Assembly (NCBI RefSeq): GCF_002288925.2
Contig: NW_022098023.1
Span: 30,871,499-30,935,498 of the forward strand
DNA length: 64,000 nucleotides
Direction: 5' to 3'
From: Delphinapterus leucas
Lineage: Eukaryota; Chordata; Mammalia; Artiodactyla; Monodontidae
In this document: positions 36,290 to 46,846 of the stretch, piece after piece
How the letters are laid out: each line of letters opens with the position of its first letter
How positions within the stretch are numbered: position 1 is the stretch's first letter
The notes under the pieces: model-generated
The model's input: only the letters and a program-made list of their open reading frames with translations
Told to the model about the DNA's origin: nothing
The model's database searches: none
Position numbers and translations under genes: made by a program

Positions 36290-37083
36290 TCTTTGGTTTT
36301 TTTTATCGTTAAAAAATTAAATGTTATTTAAGGTGCAATCATTTTCCAAGTTCCCTAATTTGTTTTCCATATGACTATCCATAATTTGATTGTTAAATTT
36401 TAAAATTATTTATATTGTTCTTACTTTTTCATTATGGAAAGCAGAATATGTTTAGGAATGCCAGGGCTGCTGTTTCTAAACATAGAAAATGGTTCTTTAT
36501 TAATAAAGAAAAAAGCTATTGGAGATAAGAAGGGACACAATAATCCAGAGTCCACTTTCTAGAATAATATTTGTCCTGCAGCAGTGATACAAATGCCTTT
36601 ACAAAATTAAATTGGAATGGAAGCAACAACTTTTTCATGGTTCACTAAAAGGCCCTATAAAGAAACTATTCCACCAAGGCAGTGTTTAACACTTGCAAAG
36701 AGCATCAGATTCTACTATTGGGGATTGTAGTTATACATAGCTATGTGTATGGAGCTTCAGACCCAGCCAAGGGACTCACAAGACATACCAGTTTAGCTAG
36801 GATGCTAGGATGCTTTGAGGTGAAACCTTTTATAATCTTTTCCCAAAATGCCCCCAGTACCTTACACAGTAGGTTGTAGATGCCTGTAATATTTAAGTCT
36901 GTTCTAGGTCTCATGCATTCTACAAGAAGGAGCTGTAGAGCCGATTTGTTCGTTTCTGTCTTCCAGATGTTGTGGTTTGGTGTTTTGTTGACTGATAAGT
37001 TAATTATTGTTTTCATGAAAACTCTCCTCTTCTTGGCTGCTAGAGTCACTCTACCTTTCAGACAGGAATACAAAAATAACACC
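36290..37083. other. Non-coding DNA
   Basis: No recognised repeat. A minus-strand frame of 114 codons (36,741-37,085) has no motif I know and no start context or neighbours to support it, so I do not call it a gene. Confidence 0.45.
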
Positions 37084-37573
37084 AAGGTCCCTCCACCTCA
37101 CTACAAATAACTCAGTATTAGAGTCTGTCATACAGAGTGAAGTAAGTCAGAAAGAGGAAAACAAATACCGTATGCTAACACATATATCTGGAATCTAAAA
37201 CAAAAAAGAAGGTTCTGAAGAACCTAGGGGCAGGACAGGAATAAAGACGCAGACGTGGAGAATGGACTTGAGGACACGGGGAGGGGGAAGGGTAAGCTGG
37301 GACAAAGTGAGAGAGTGGCATGGACATATATACACTACCAAACGTAAAATAGATAGCTAGTGGGAAGCAGCTGCATAGCACAGGGAGATCAGCTTGGTGC
37401 TTTGTGACCACCTGGAGGGGTGGGATAGGGAGGGTGGGAGGGAGGGAGATGCAAGAGGGAAGAGATATGGGAACATATGTATGTGTATAACTGATTCACT
37501 TTGTTATAAAGCAGAAACTAATACACCATTGTAAAGCAATTATACTCCAATAAAGATGTTAAAAAAAAAAAAA
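37084..37573 (+). mobile_element. L1 3' end with 5' inversion
   Basis: From 37,120 it reads forward: GAGTCTGTCATACAGAGTGA, the end of ORF2, then the 3' UTR of the full-length L1 type, finishing TATACTCCAATAAAGATGTT and an A tail. The first ~32 bp (AGGTCCCTCCACCTCACTAC and on) are the directly upstream L1 segment in reverse orientation. That is the footprint of twin priming during insertion. It is followed directly by another L1 3' end. Confidence 0.88.
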
Positions 37574-37758
37574 GATAACCAACAAGGACCCACTGTATAG
37601 CACAGAGAACTCTACTCAATACTCTGTAATGACCTATATGGGAAAAGAATCTAAGAAAGAGTGGATATATGTCTATGTATAACTGATTCACTTCGCTGTA
37701 CAGCAGAAACTAACACAACATTGTAAAGCAACTATACTCCAATAAAAATGAATTAAAA
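37574..37758 (+). mobile_element. L1 3' end, short
   Basis: Only 185 bp: GATAACCAACAAGGACCCAC, CTGTATAGCACAGAGAACTC, GTATAACTGATTCACTTCGC, and TACTCCAATAAAAATGAATT plus an A tail. It belongs to the older 3' UTR type also seen reversed at 27.4 and 44.5 kb. It is severely 5'-truncated. Confidence 0.88.
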
Positions 37759-37819
37759 AAAACCACCAAGAAATAGAAACCAAAAAATATTAGCGAGAGC
37801 TCTTTCCTTTAAAAGGAAA

Positions 37820-38800
37820 GAAAACACATTTTACTGTGAAATAAAACACATATAAAGTCCACAAATTAAAAACATACAGCTCATTGAATTATTATAAAGT
37901 AAACACCTAGGCTAAAAGACCACGAGCGTGCCATTCTCCGCATGTGTTCCTTCCCTGTCCAAAGCCTCTCATTCTCCTCAAGGATAAACACTACCCTGAC
38001 TTTAGGAGTGAAGCTTCTCTTGCTTTTCTTTATTCAAATTACTACCTAAATAGGAATCATTAAGGACCACAGTTTAATTTCATCTGCTTTTATGAGAAGA
38101 GTCACACATCATGATTTGTTCCATTTCTCATTTATTTTGTTAATCATTGTGATCGCAAGATGCCTCCACGCTCTTTGTAGCTGCAGTTCATTCATTTATA
38201 GACCTATATAGTATTCTCTTGTATCCCAACTTATTACATTCACTGTTGATGAACACTTAAGTTGATCCCAGCTTTCTGCTGCTATGAATGATATTACTGT
38301 GAATATACTTTGGGTATTCTTATGAACATCTGGTACACATGTGTATTAGTGTACCTAGGAGTGGAATTTCTGGGTCATAGAAACTGCATGTCTTCAACTT
38401 CGGAACTTTTCCTGAGCGGTTACACCAATTTACTCTGCCAATAGCAATGTATTATATTAAAGGTCCTTTTGGCTGTATATCCACATCAACTCTTGGAATG
38501 GTCAGTTCTTCGAATTTAGTGATAGTGGTGGGATTCTCACTGTGAATGTAATTGGTATTAATTTTACATGGTATTTGACCATTCGGATACCCTTTTTAGG
38601 CGGCGGTAAGTCTTTTGCCAGCTTCCTTTGTGAGTTGTTCTTTTCTTGTTGAATTTTAGGAGTTCCCTATTATTCTGAATATAGGCCCCCTATCAGTTAT
38701 ACATGTTGTAAATATTCCTTCCCAGTCTATGGCCCACCTTACACTGTCTTCATGGTATCTTTGGGAAGAGCAGGCCTTATTAATTACTCAAAATTATCAG
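37820..38800 (-). mobile_element. Old L1 (L1M-type) 3' part
   Basis: Read in reverse it follows the order of an old L1 3' end and the last third of ORF2: AAAGTAAACACCTAGGC, CACTACCCTGACTTTAGGAG, GTAGCTGCAGTTCATTCATT, ACCTAGGAGTGGAATTTCTG, GTTACACCAATTTACTCTGC. Highly diverged, with no open frame of use. A second, similar copy is at 51.7-52.6 kb. Confidence 0.78.
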
Positions 38801-38963
38801 TCCTTTACTCAGTGCATTTGACACCCCTTCCTTCCTCTATAAACTAAACTATTTTCAGTAAAAATCAGTAATTCAAAGAACTTACGTAATGAGACCATGA
38901 AAATATTCCTTTACTGAACTTTGATAAATAATTGTGCTAGTAAAAAAATTAAAGTAAAATACA

Positions 38964-40613
38964 AGGAGAGATCACGATGGTGGAGTTGGAGGATGCTGGG
39001 CTTACCTCCCGCCATGAAGACATCAGACTACAACTGCATATAGAGTGACTCTCACTGAAACCCAACTGGGGACAAGCAGGAGAGCTCTTCTAAAACCAAG
39101 GCTGTAAAGGAAGATCTGCATGGAGTCTGGCAGAAAGGGAGGACAAGCAATCTGGTCTGGACCGCACACCTACTGGGGGACAGGGAAGAAGAGGGGGATA
39201 TCGCAGGATCACGGTTCCTCCCTGGGGAGCAACGAGTTTAAGCCACGTCTTAGGTACCCCAGCCCTTGGGTCCAACACCGGGAAGATGAGCCCCCTTAGC
39301 TGGTTTGAAAACCAGTGGGACTTACCAGAAGGCTCTAAGGAACCAAGACTCTGCTCTTGAAAAGGGCACACAGTACGGAGACAGCAGGTCGAAAACCACC
39401 TGGGGCTCTGGCTGGCTTTTGCCATAACCCACCCAGTGCACCCCCAGCTGCTACACCCCCCCTCTCTCTGGAGCTGCTCCCCACTAAGGCGAAGGCTGCC
39501 ATTGCCAAGGAGAGTGCCCACGCATGGGGGCAACTGAGCTGGCTCAGACCCCAGCCCTGCCCCTGATCAGGGCCGAGGCAGTCTTTGCCAGCGTGCTCTC
39601 TGGTTCACACACTTGAAAGGGTTGAGGCCAGTTCAGTGGTGTGCCACCGACCCCTCCGGCCCCAACCCAGCCTCTATCCGAGGTGTACGCACCTGAGGGA
39701 AAAAGTGAAACCAGCACAGACGTACCACCCCCAAGTCCTCAAGCTTTGGCCCGTCCCCAGCCAAGGTGGAGACTGCCATCACACTCAATTCCCTTGGGGT
39801 TCCTGCTCCATCCCCTCAGGCCCCGCCCCACCCCTGCCCCCAGTAGGGTGGCAGTGGCCATTGAGCACAGGAGAAGGCTCAGCTTGCACCTGGCTCTGGC
39901 TCTCGCTCTAGCCCCTCCAGCTACGGCTGTACCTCCCACCAAGGCGATTGCTACCAGCACAGTAGGGAGGGTCCTCAAAAAACTAAAAACAGAACTACCA
40001 TATGATCCAGCAGTTCTGCCCCTGGGTATATAGTTGAAGAAAACAAAAGCACTAATTAGAAAGGATACATGCACCCCAGTGTCCATAGAAGCACTATTTA
40101 CAGTAGCCAAGATATGGAAGCAGCCTTTGTCCATCAACAGATGAATGGATAAAGAAGATGTGGTACATATACACAATGGAATACTACTCAGCCATAAAAA
40201 AGATAAAATTTTGCAACAACATGGATGGACCTGGAGGGTATTATGTTTAGTGAAGTAAGTCAGACAGAGAAAGACAGATACTGTATGATATCACATATAT
40301 TTGGAATCTAAAAAATAAAATGAATGAATGTAACAAAACAGAAACAGACTCATAGATACAGAAAAGAGACTAGTGGTTACCAGTGAGGAGAGGGGTGGGA
40401 GGAGAGACAAGATAGGGGAAAGGGATTAAGAGGTACAAGTATTGTATATAAAATAAATAAGATATAAAGATGTAATGTATAGCACAGGGACAATAGCCAA
40501 TATTTTATAATAACTTTAAAATGGAATATAATCAGTAAAAATATCAAATCACTATGTTGTATACCAGAAACTAATATAACATTGTAAATCAATTATACTT
40601 CAGTTAAAAAAAG
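38964..40613 (+). mobile_element. L1 with 5' UTR joined directly to end of ORF2
   Basis: Begins AGGAGAGATCACGATGGTGG, which looks like an L1 5' end, and continues for ~1.0 kb as GC-rich 5'-UTR-like sequence. At about 39,960 it passes without a gap into the ORF2 C-terminus (LKKLKTELPYDPAV) and then the 3' UTR, ending TTATACTTCAGTT and A-rich sequence. ORF1 and about 90% of ORF2 are absent. An open frame (39,641-40,033) runs across the join. The junction has AG before it, as a splice acceptor would. AAAGTAAAATA occurs just before the element (38,951-38,961) and after its A-rich tail (about 40,658-40,668), a possible target-site duplication in AT-rich surroundings. Confidence 0.7.
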
Positions 40614-40787
40614 AGAGAATGGGGAAAAAATTTAAAAATAAAATAAAAGGCTGAAAAAAGTAAAATAAGAAAATAAGAGCAAAAGAAATATTACCTTTCA
40701 AAAGTAAAAAAGTTAATATGTGAATATTTTTAATTATACTACTTTATGTTTGGGATATTATCTTGTTGCTATTGTACTGAGTCAATA

Positions 40788-40949
40788 TTTTTTTTTTTAA
40801 TGCTGGATATAATTTTATTTTGTTCTATTTTATTTTATTTATTTTGGCTGCACGGCATGTGGGATCTTAGTTCCCCGACCAGGGATCAGACTGGTGGTCC
40901 CTGCAGTGGACTCACAGAGTCTTAACCACTGGACCGCCAGGGAAGTCCC
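40788..40949 (-). mobile_element. CHR-related SINE, short
   Basis: T tract, then TTTATTTTGGCTGCACGGCA, TGTGGGATCTTAGTTCCC, CAGTGGACTCACAGAGTC, and TTAACCACTGGACCGCCAGG ending GGAAGTCCC. It is a shorter relative of the CHR family sharing the tRNA-derived 5' part. Confidence 0.85.
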
Positions 40950-41439
40950 TCAGTATTATTTTTTGATGATATTAGTACCTCACTTGAAATCCCTTACAAA
41001 ATTTCTTTACAAATTTCTCTACAAAATTACTGATTTCTCCAAAAAAAAGTGCAAATAATTTCAGGACAAAAAGAACACAACTATCTATTCAGTAGTTTTT
41101 ATAGGTACCTAACTGTTTGAACTTCGGTTTGTTTCACACTGATGTAACAATATTCCATGTAAATATCTAGTGACTAAGTGAAGTTTCACAAAACTGAACA
41201 ATTCAAGAATATATCAGTAATATGATTTAGTACTAGCTGTAACTGTGCCTTTTATGGGCATTTGTTTTTTTAAAAAAATAAAAACAATTAATTTTTAGTA
41301 GTAATGGGCAATTACTACTAGAAAATTATTTACATAGAATAGTATTGCATCAGACTGCAATTAAAGGATCAAATTTTAAACTGTTGTGTTTTAAACCAGA
41401 CAATAATTTTAAAAGTATATATTTCAATATAAAAGACAT

Positions 41440-42125
41440 TATCCACTGGGAGTTTTCTTTATAGAAGGTTTTAATGAAATATTCTTCTTTCAGAGTTTTA
41501 ACGTTATTGAGATTTCCTATTTATTCTTGGGTTGTTTTTTGTTGGTTGTGCTTTTCTTAGGAATTTGCCCATTTAATCTATATATTCAAATTTATTTTCA
41601 TTCAGTGCAGAACTATTTCTGTTTTTCATTTTAATGTCTTCTTTTACCCAATATTATTTTGAATTTTATTTATAATTTTCCATAATTTCATAATGAAAGT
41701 CCGTATTGGGATTTTCTAATTATTGTTATCAGTTTCTAAGTTATTATATTGTAGTCTTTTGCAACTTATTGAGACTTAGGAGTCTTTAATAAATTGAAAA
41801 AGATGTGTATTCTGAGATTGTTGTGTGCAGTATTCTATTAAGGTCAGTTAGGTAAAACATTAATTGCATAGTTAAAAATCATCTATATCCTTACTAAATT
41901 TTTTGGTTACTGAGAAATTGGTGCTAAAACCTTCCACTTATAATTGTGATTTTGTCTATTTTTCTTTTTAGTTTCTTCTTTTTGCTTTATATATTCGAGG
42001 CTATGTTAATAGCTACATGCAAGGTTATTATGAAAGTGGAGAACTTATCTTTCTATCACTATGAAATGCCCTTTATGTTCTCTAGTAATACTTTAGCCTT
42101 AAAGTCTCTTCTATTTGATATGAAA
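41440..42125 (-). mobile_element. Old L1 fragment, middle of ORF2
   Basis: Reverse-read L1 ORF2 between the endonuclease and reverse transcriptase. Landmarks are TTTTCTTAGGAATTTGCCCA, GATGTGTATTCTGAGATTGT, ATCTATATCCTTACTAAATT, ATAATTGTGATTTTGTCTAT and TATCACTATGAAATGCCCTT. Diverged, with only short open pieces. Confidence 0.75.
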
Positions 42126-44240
42126 GAGAGACAACAGGAAAAGTTGCCTTTAGCATCATTTTATAAGTTCTAATTTGTATGCAGAATGTAGCTCTTAAAA
42201 ATGGTTATAGGACTCCTTTCAACAAGCTAAGGCAAATATTTGATGAAACATTGTGTAGGGAGTTTTTGGCAGTATCTTGACATTTATAAACTCACAGGGC
42301 AAGGGGTTAAAGTAAGTTATGCTGAGGTAGATGGCCACAAATGTCTTGTTTCATCCTAATGAAATAAAACTATGTCCATGAAAGATGGAGTGTCTCAGTG
42401 ATCCTGGTAACTGATGAGAGATTGCTAAAGCATTTAGGATGCAGAGTGTGTACCCTCTCTAAGATTATCTCATTTTAAAATTATGTTTATTTTAATACAT
42501 CAATTTTTTTTAAGTATCAAGAAAAAAAATTTTAAAGGTGATTGAAGGTTGAATTTCTGGTGTGACACTATCTGGTATCTTTCTCCCCCGGTGATCATGT
42601 TTCGGGAGAAATGTAGGCATGTATATACGTTGATGCACATACATATATGTGTATGTACATTTACATACATACATATATATGAAGGGAGAATGTTTTTTAA
42701 AAATATCTCTCAAGTAATAATACCTCTTGTTAATATCAATGATAGTTACCACTTAGTTCCTTGAATCAACAAAAAATCCCTATGAGCTTTCATTACCTGA
42801 CTTTCAGATGAGGGATCAGAGTCCAGGGAATGTAAATAAACTGCTGAAGACCATACAGTTTAAAAGAAAAAGAGCCATTATTAAAACATAGGACTTTTTG
42901 AGTCTAAAATCAATGTTCTTTGCACTATTATGTGCTATTAAGAACTACTTGTTTTATGTCAAATAAAAGCACCATGACCAAAAGAAAACCCCAATATGAA
43001 CAAAATGATACTCTTAGGACACTCTAAAGTTCAACTTCAAGAAACATATAGTTATAAAATGCTGGGAAAGAATCCATATAGCATGGAGACTTTCTTGGAA
43101 TGCAGTACTGAGGCCATCCAGATGCAAAATCAATTAGAAAAGGCCAGAGATCAAAGAGCAATATTGTGGACATTGTTTCATGAATACCATAGATACAGGG
43201 TCTGTTTGTCATCATCTTTGATCATTTCTAAAATAGACTGCATGCTTATAGATTACATGCAGATAATAAAGTGTTTCTTAAAGTACAGCAGTGTCTGTGA
43301 ATAAGAAATGTGATGTATATAGATGTACTCTAAGAAAACATAACCCATGAAAATCTGACCTTTCTATAGATTTAATAAGAAGTGATGATCATTTTATAAA
43401 AGGATTCTTACTTAGAAAAATGATTCTGCAGGATTCTTTTAAAATCCAAGCTCTTCTAATGCTTCTAGAAAGAATTTCATTTACAATAGTTGGATTTGCA
43501 TAAGATTTCTCAGGAGTATATGCGTTGCACAAAATACCATAAGCCAAGTGTAAATGTACTTCCATAAATGTAATATTTAGAGAGGATCAAAGAGCAAATA
43601 ATTTGGAATCATAAAATCAGACGCACAACCCAATGCAACCAGATAGTTTCTTTTGATTATATACAGTGTAGAGTAAGGAAAAATATACTGTCATGATCAA
43701 GATTTGTAAACCCAAGTGCATACTCAGCAATCTGAAATTCCAGTGTTTACTTATTCTGATACAAAAATCCATGGCAGAGTTGGTTTATAAAGTAAATGTG
43801 TCCACCACTGCTAAGGAACACCATGTGTCAAAAGCATCATCTTAGGGATATGACCTGAATTGAATGAGTTATGGCTGTATTTTCATATCAGAATCCTATT
43901 TGCTTGAGTAGGTTGAATACATCAGAACGACTTCAAGGAAAAGGACAGGATTTCTGCAAACCCTCAAACCCAGGAATGATGATTCATACTGTATTATGAG
44001 CTGAGACACAACCAGGTGCAGGTATTAACGTGTTATTAAGCACTCACAGATGGCTTAAATTTACAAAGTATATGATGAGTAAATTATTTAACCACATTTG
44101 TATTCACCAGACAACAGCAACTGCATAGAGGCAGGTAATAATATTGTAATAATAACAGTAACAGTAATAACCCAGAGAAATACTTTTCCATTTAAGGAAA
44201 TTAAATGCACTTTGAGAAAATTTCTCATCATGGCCTATGA
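42126..44240. other. Non-coding DNA with one MIR
   Basis: No supportable gene. Positions 42,618-42,690 are an imperfect CATA/TATG repeat whose open frames are artefacts. The 102-codon frame at 42,996-43,304 has no recognisable motif. A short AAT/AAC-rich patch lies at 44,140-44,172. Confidence 0.5.
42745..42935 (-). repeat. MIR SINE
   Basis: Reverse-oriented MIR landmarks in order: TCAGATGAGGGATCAGAG, AATGTAAATAAACTGCTGAA, GACCATACAGTTTAAAAG, then ATAGGACTTTTTGAGTCTA and CAATGTTCTTTGCACTATTA. Confidence 0.7.
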
Positions 44241-44290
44241 CTTAATATCTAGTTGTTCTTGTATATAGGCACTTCTAAAATAGATTCTTT

Positions 44291-44501
44291 TTTTTTTTTT
44301 TTTTTTTTGTGGTACGCGGGCCTCTCACCGTTGTGGCCTCTCCTGTTGTGGAGCACAGGCTCTGGACGCGCAGGCCCAGCGGCCATGGCTCACGGGCCCA
44401 GCCGCTCCGCGGCATGCATGATCCTCCCGGACTGGGGCACGAACCCGTGTCCCATGCATCAGCAGGTGGACTCTCCACCACTTGAGCCACCAGGGAAGCC
44501 C
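44291..44501 (-). mobile_element. CHR SINE nested in an L1 tail
   Basis: T tract, then GTGGTACGCGGGCCTCTCAC, full body including GGACGCGCAGGCCCAGCGG, the B-box complement GGGGCACGAACCCG and end CACCAGGGAAGCCC. AGATTCTTTTTTTT occurs on both sides (from 44,282 and from 44,502), its own target-site duplication. It therefore inserted into the reversed poly-A of the older L1. Confidence 0.93.
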
Positions 44502-44514
44502 AGATTCTTTTTTT

Positions 44515-44577
44515 TTAATTGAGGTATAGTTGATTTACAATATTGTGTTAGTTTCAGGTATACAGCACAGTGATTCA

Positions 44578-44625
<48 letters not shown>

Positions 44626-44836
44626 TATATATGTGTATATATATATTCTTTTTCAGATTCTTCCCCTTATAGGTTATTGCAAAATACTGAGTATAGTTCC
44701 CTGTGCTATACAGTAGGTCCTTGTTGGTTATCTATTATAGTAGTGTGTATATGTTAATCCAATCCTCCTAGTTTATCCCTCCTCCCCTCCCCCTTTGGTA
44801 ACCATTAGTTTGTTTTCTATGTCTGTGGGTCTATTT
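44515..44836 (-). mobile_element. L1 3' end, 5'-truncated
   Basis: TTGAGGTATAGTTGATTTAC, CAGCACAGTGATTCAGTTTT, a TA/CA microsatellite at 44,581-44,645 inside the UTR, CAGTTCCCTGTGCTATACAG-type sequence, and TATGTCTGTGGGTCTATTTC. Same older 3' UTR type as the copies at 27.4 and 37.6 kb. Ends at the second copy of the 50-bp direct repeat. Confidence 0.88.
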
Positions 44837-44929
44837 CTTAATATCTAGTTGTTCTTGTATGTAGGCAATTCTGAAATAGATTCTTTACATTTCAGGCACA
44901 ATCCCTTCCTGTAGAAAGAGCTTGCTGTT

Positions 44930-45275
44930 TCTGGAATGCATAGCTCCTTCCTATCCCAATCTCAACTCAAATGCCACCTCCTCAGGGCAGTCACCCTAAA
45001 CCCCTGTCTAAAGCAGCCTTTTCTTACTACTGCTCCCAGGACCTACCTATCACATTAAGGTCTTTTATTGTATGCGGCACGCATCACAATCTGGAATTCT
45101 TTTTATTTATTAGTTTGTTTGCCTCATTCTGAGTCCCTCTTCCTGAATGGAAGCTTCATGAGAAAAAGAACCTTACACATACACCCAGGCACTGAATCCC
45201 TAGTGTCTAGAAGAGCCTTTAGCACACAGTAGAGGTGCTCAGTAAACATGTGTTGAGTGAATAAATGCATAACTA
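44930..45275 (+). mobile_element. L2 LINE 3' end
   Basis: L2 3' landmarks in order: CAACTCAAATGCCACCTCCT, CAGGGCAGTCACCCTAAACC, ATGGAAGCTTCATGAGAAAA, CACTGAATCCCTAGTGTCTA, AGCACACAGTAGAGGTGCTC and AGTAAACATGTGTTGAGTGA. L2 is an ancient mammalian LINE, so the retained match over ~345 bp is good. Confidence 0.85.
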
Positions 45276-45784
45276 GTTTGTAGTTGGCATTTTAATTGGC
45301 TAAATTTACTTTCATATTTTGTTATATGGCTGCATTTCCCTGGAGTACAGTTATGTTTGAGTATAATGATCAAATACTAAAACAATCTTGATAATTAGTA
45401 TAGTATTTAATCCATTTATTCATTTTAAACCTACTTTTTGCCTTTGTAGAAGTCACATTCTAGAGGGGAAGAGAATGTTGAATAAGTGTTGTGTAAAAAG
45501 TTCAGGATAAAAGAGGAGACTGTAAAGAGAGAAATTAATTGATTCTGGGGTAAGTTCAGAAAACACCCTATGAAGAGATGGTTTCTAGAAATGACCACAT
45601 AAGTTACGGTCCCAACTGGGACATATTTGAGAGTAAAAAGTGGCAATAAACATAATTAAATAATTTATTTCACTGAGTATTTTATTTTATTGTATTGATG
45701 GGCTTATACAACAGATCTTTGAAACTTTTCTTAAGTAAGTCTTTTCATTTAAAAGAGATAAAAAGAAACATAGCAAGTTTGGTA
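45276..45784. other. Non-coding DNA
   Basis: AT-rich sequence between the L2 and LTR elements. I recognise nothing in it. Confidence 0.5.
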
Positions 45785-46292
45785 GCCAGCCTTCAAGATG
45801 AGTTCGATTAGCCTCACCTCCTGATGTAAACATCCTTGTAAAGTCCCAACTCACACTGAATCAGGGTTGGTCTGTGTGACTACAGAATATGGCAGAAGGG
45901 GCAGTGTGAAATTTTCAAGACTAGATCACAAAAGGCATTGTCACTTCTTCCTTGCTCTCTTGAATTGCTTTCTCTGGAGGAAGCAAGTGGCCACTCAAAT
46001 AGCTTCAGAGGAGACATGTGTGGGGAGGAAATGAGACCTTTTGCCAACAACCAGCACTAACTTACAAATCATGTGAGTGGATCCTCCAGGAAGTGGATCC
46101 TCCAGCCCCAGTCAAGCCATTAGAGATGCATGCAGCTCCATCAGTACCTTGACGGGAACCTCAAGAGTGACTCAGCCAAGCTACTTCCAAATTCCTGACC
46201 TACAGAAACTATAGATAATAAATGTTTATTGTGTTAAGCCATCCAGTTTTGGGTTAACTTGTTATGCAGAAATAGATAATTAATGCAACAAA
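45785..46292 (+). mobile_element. Solo LTR, ERVL-MaLR (MLT1-like)
   Basis: LTR landmarks: CACTGAATCAGGGTTGGTCT, CCAACAACCAGCACTAACTT, GTGGATCCTCCAGCCCCAGT, TTCCTGACCTACAGAAACTA, GATAATAAATGTTTATTGTG with the polyadenylation signal, and GTTATGCAGAAATAGATAAT at the 3' end. A 15-bp segment (GTGGATCCTCCAG) is duplicated in tandem at about 46,078-46,106. No internal region is attached. Confidence 0.72.
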
Positions 46293-46394
46293 TAATACAA
46301 TATAATAATACTACACTGGATCCTCAATCCTGCCCTGGAAGAAAGAAAATGCTATATATTGACGTGGGTCATTTGACAAAATAATTATATGGAT

Positions 46395-46846
46395 TTTTTT
46401 TTAACATCTTTATTGGAGTATAATTGCTTTACAATGGTGTGTTAGTTTCTGCTTTACAACAAAGTGAATCAGTTATACATATACATATGTCCCCATATCT
46501 CTTCCCTCTTGTATCTCCCTCCCTCCCACCCTCCCTATCCCACCCCTCTAGGTGGTCACAAAGCACCAAGCTGATCTCCCTGTACTACGTGGCTGCTTCC
46601 CACTAGCTATCTATTTTACGTTTGGTAGTGTATATATGTCCATGCCACTCTCTCACTTTGTCCCACCTTACCCTTCCCTCTCCCCGTATCCTCAAGTCCA
46701 TTCTCTAGTAGGTCTGCATCTTTATTCCCGTCTTGCCCCTAGGTTCTTCATGACCAGTTTTTTTTTTTTTTTGGTTTCCATATATATGTGTTAGCATATA
46801 GTATTTGTTTTTCTCTTTCTGACTTACTTCACTCTGTATGACAGAT
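46395..46846 (-). mobile_element. L1 3' end, 5'-truncated
   Basis: Same 3' UTR as the full-length L1: TTAACATCTTTATTGGAGTA, TGCTTTACAACAAAGTGAAT, GTATCTCCCTCCCTCCCACC. It ends in the last ORF2 codons (CTTACTTCACTCTGTATGAC). Target-site duplication not clear. Less diverged than the full-length copy over the shared part. Confidence 0.9.

Larger units (their letters stand above)
44241..44886. repeat. 50-bp direct repeats flanking an L1/SINE insertion
   Basis: The 50 bp at 44,241-44,290 (starting CTTAATATCTAGTTGTTCTT) recur at 44,837-44,886 with three mismatches. They exactly bracket the L1 3' fragment at 44,515-44,836 and the SINE inside its A tail. This is best read as an unusually long target-site duplication made when the L1 inserted. 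Confidence 0.85.

Noticed and set aside
39090..40176. Open frames of 108-147 codons on both strands, including a Pro-rich one
   Set aside because: They fall in the L1 5'-UTR-like segment and its junction with ORF2. Proline richness follows from C-rich sequence. The only protein similarity is the short L1 ORF2 tail.
42600..42764. Overlapping frames on both strands at 42.5-42.8 kb
   Set aside because: They run through an imperfect CATA/TATG simple repeat, which translates as Tyr/Ile/His/Met repeats.
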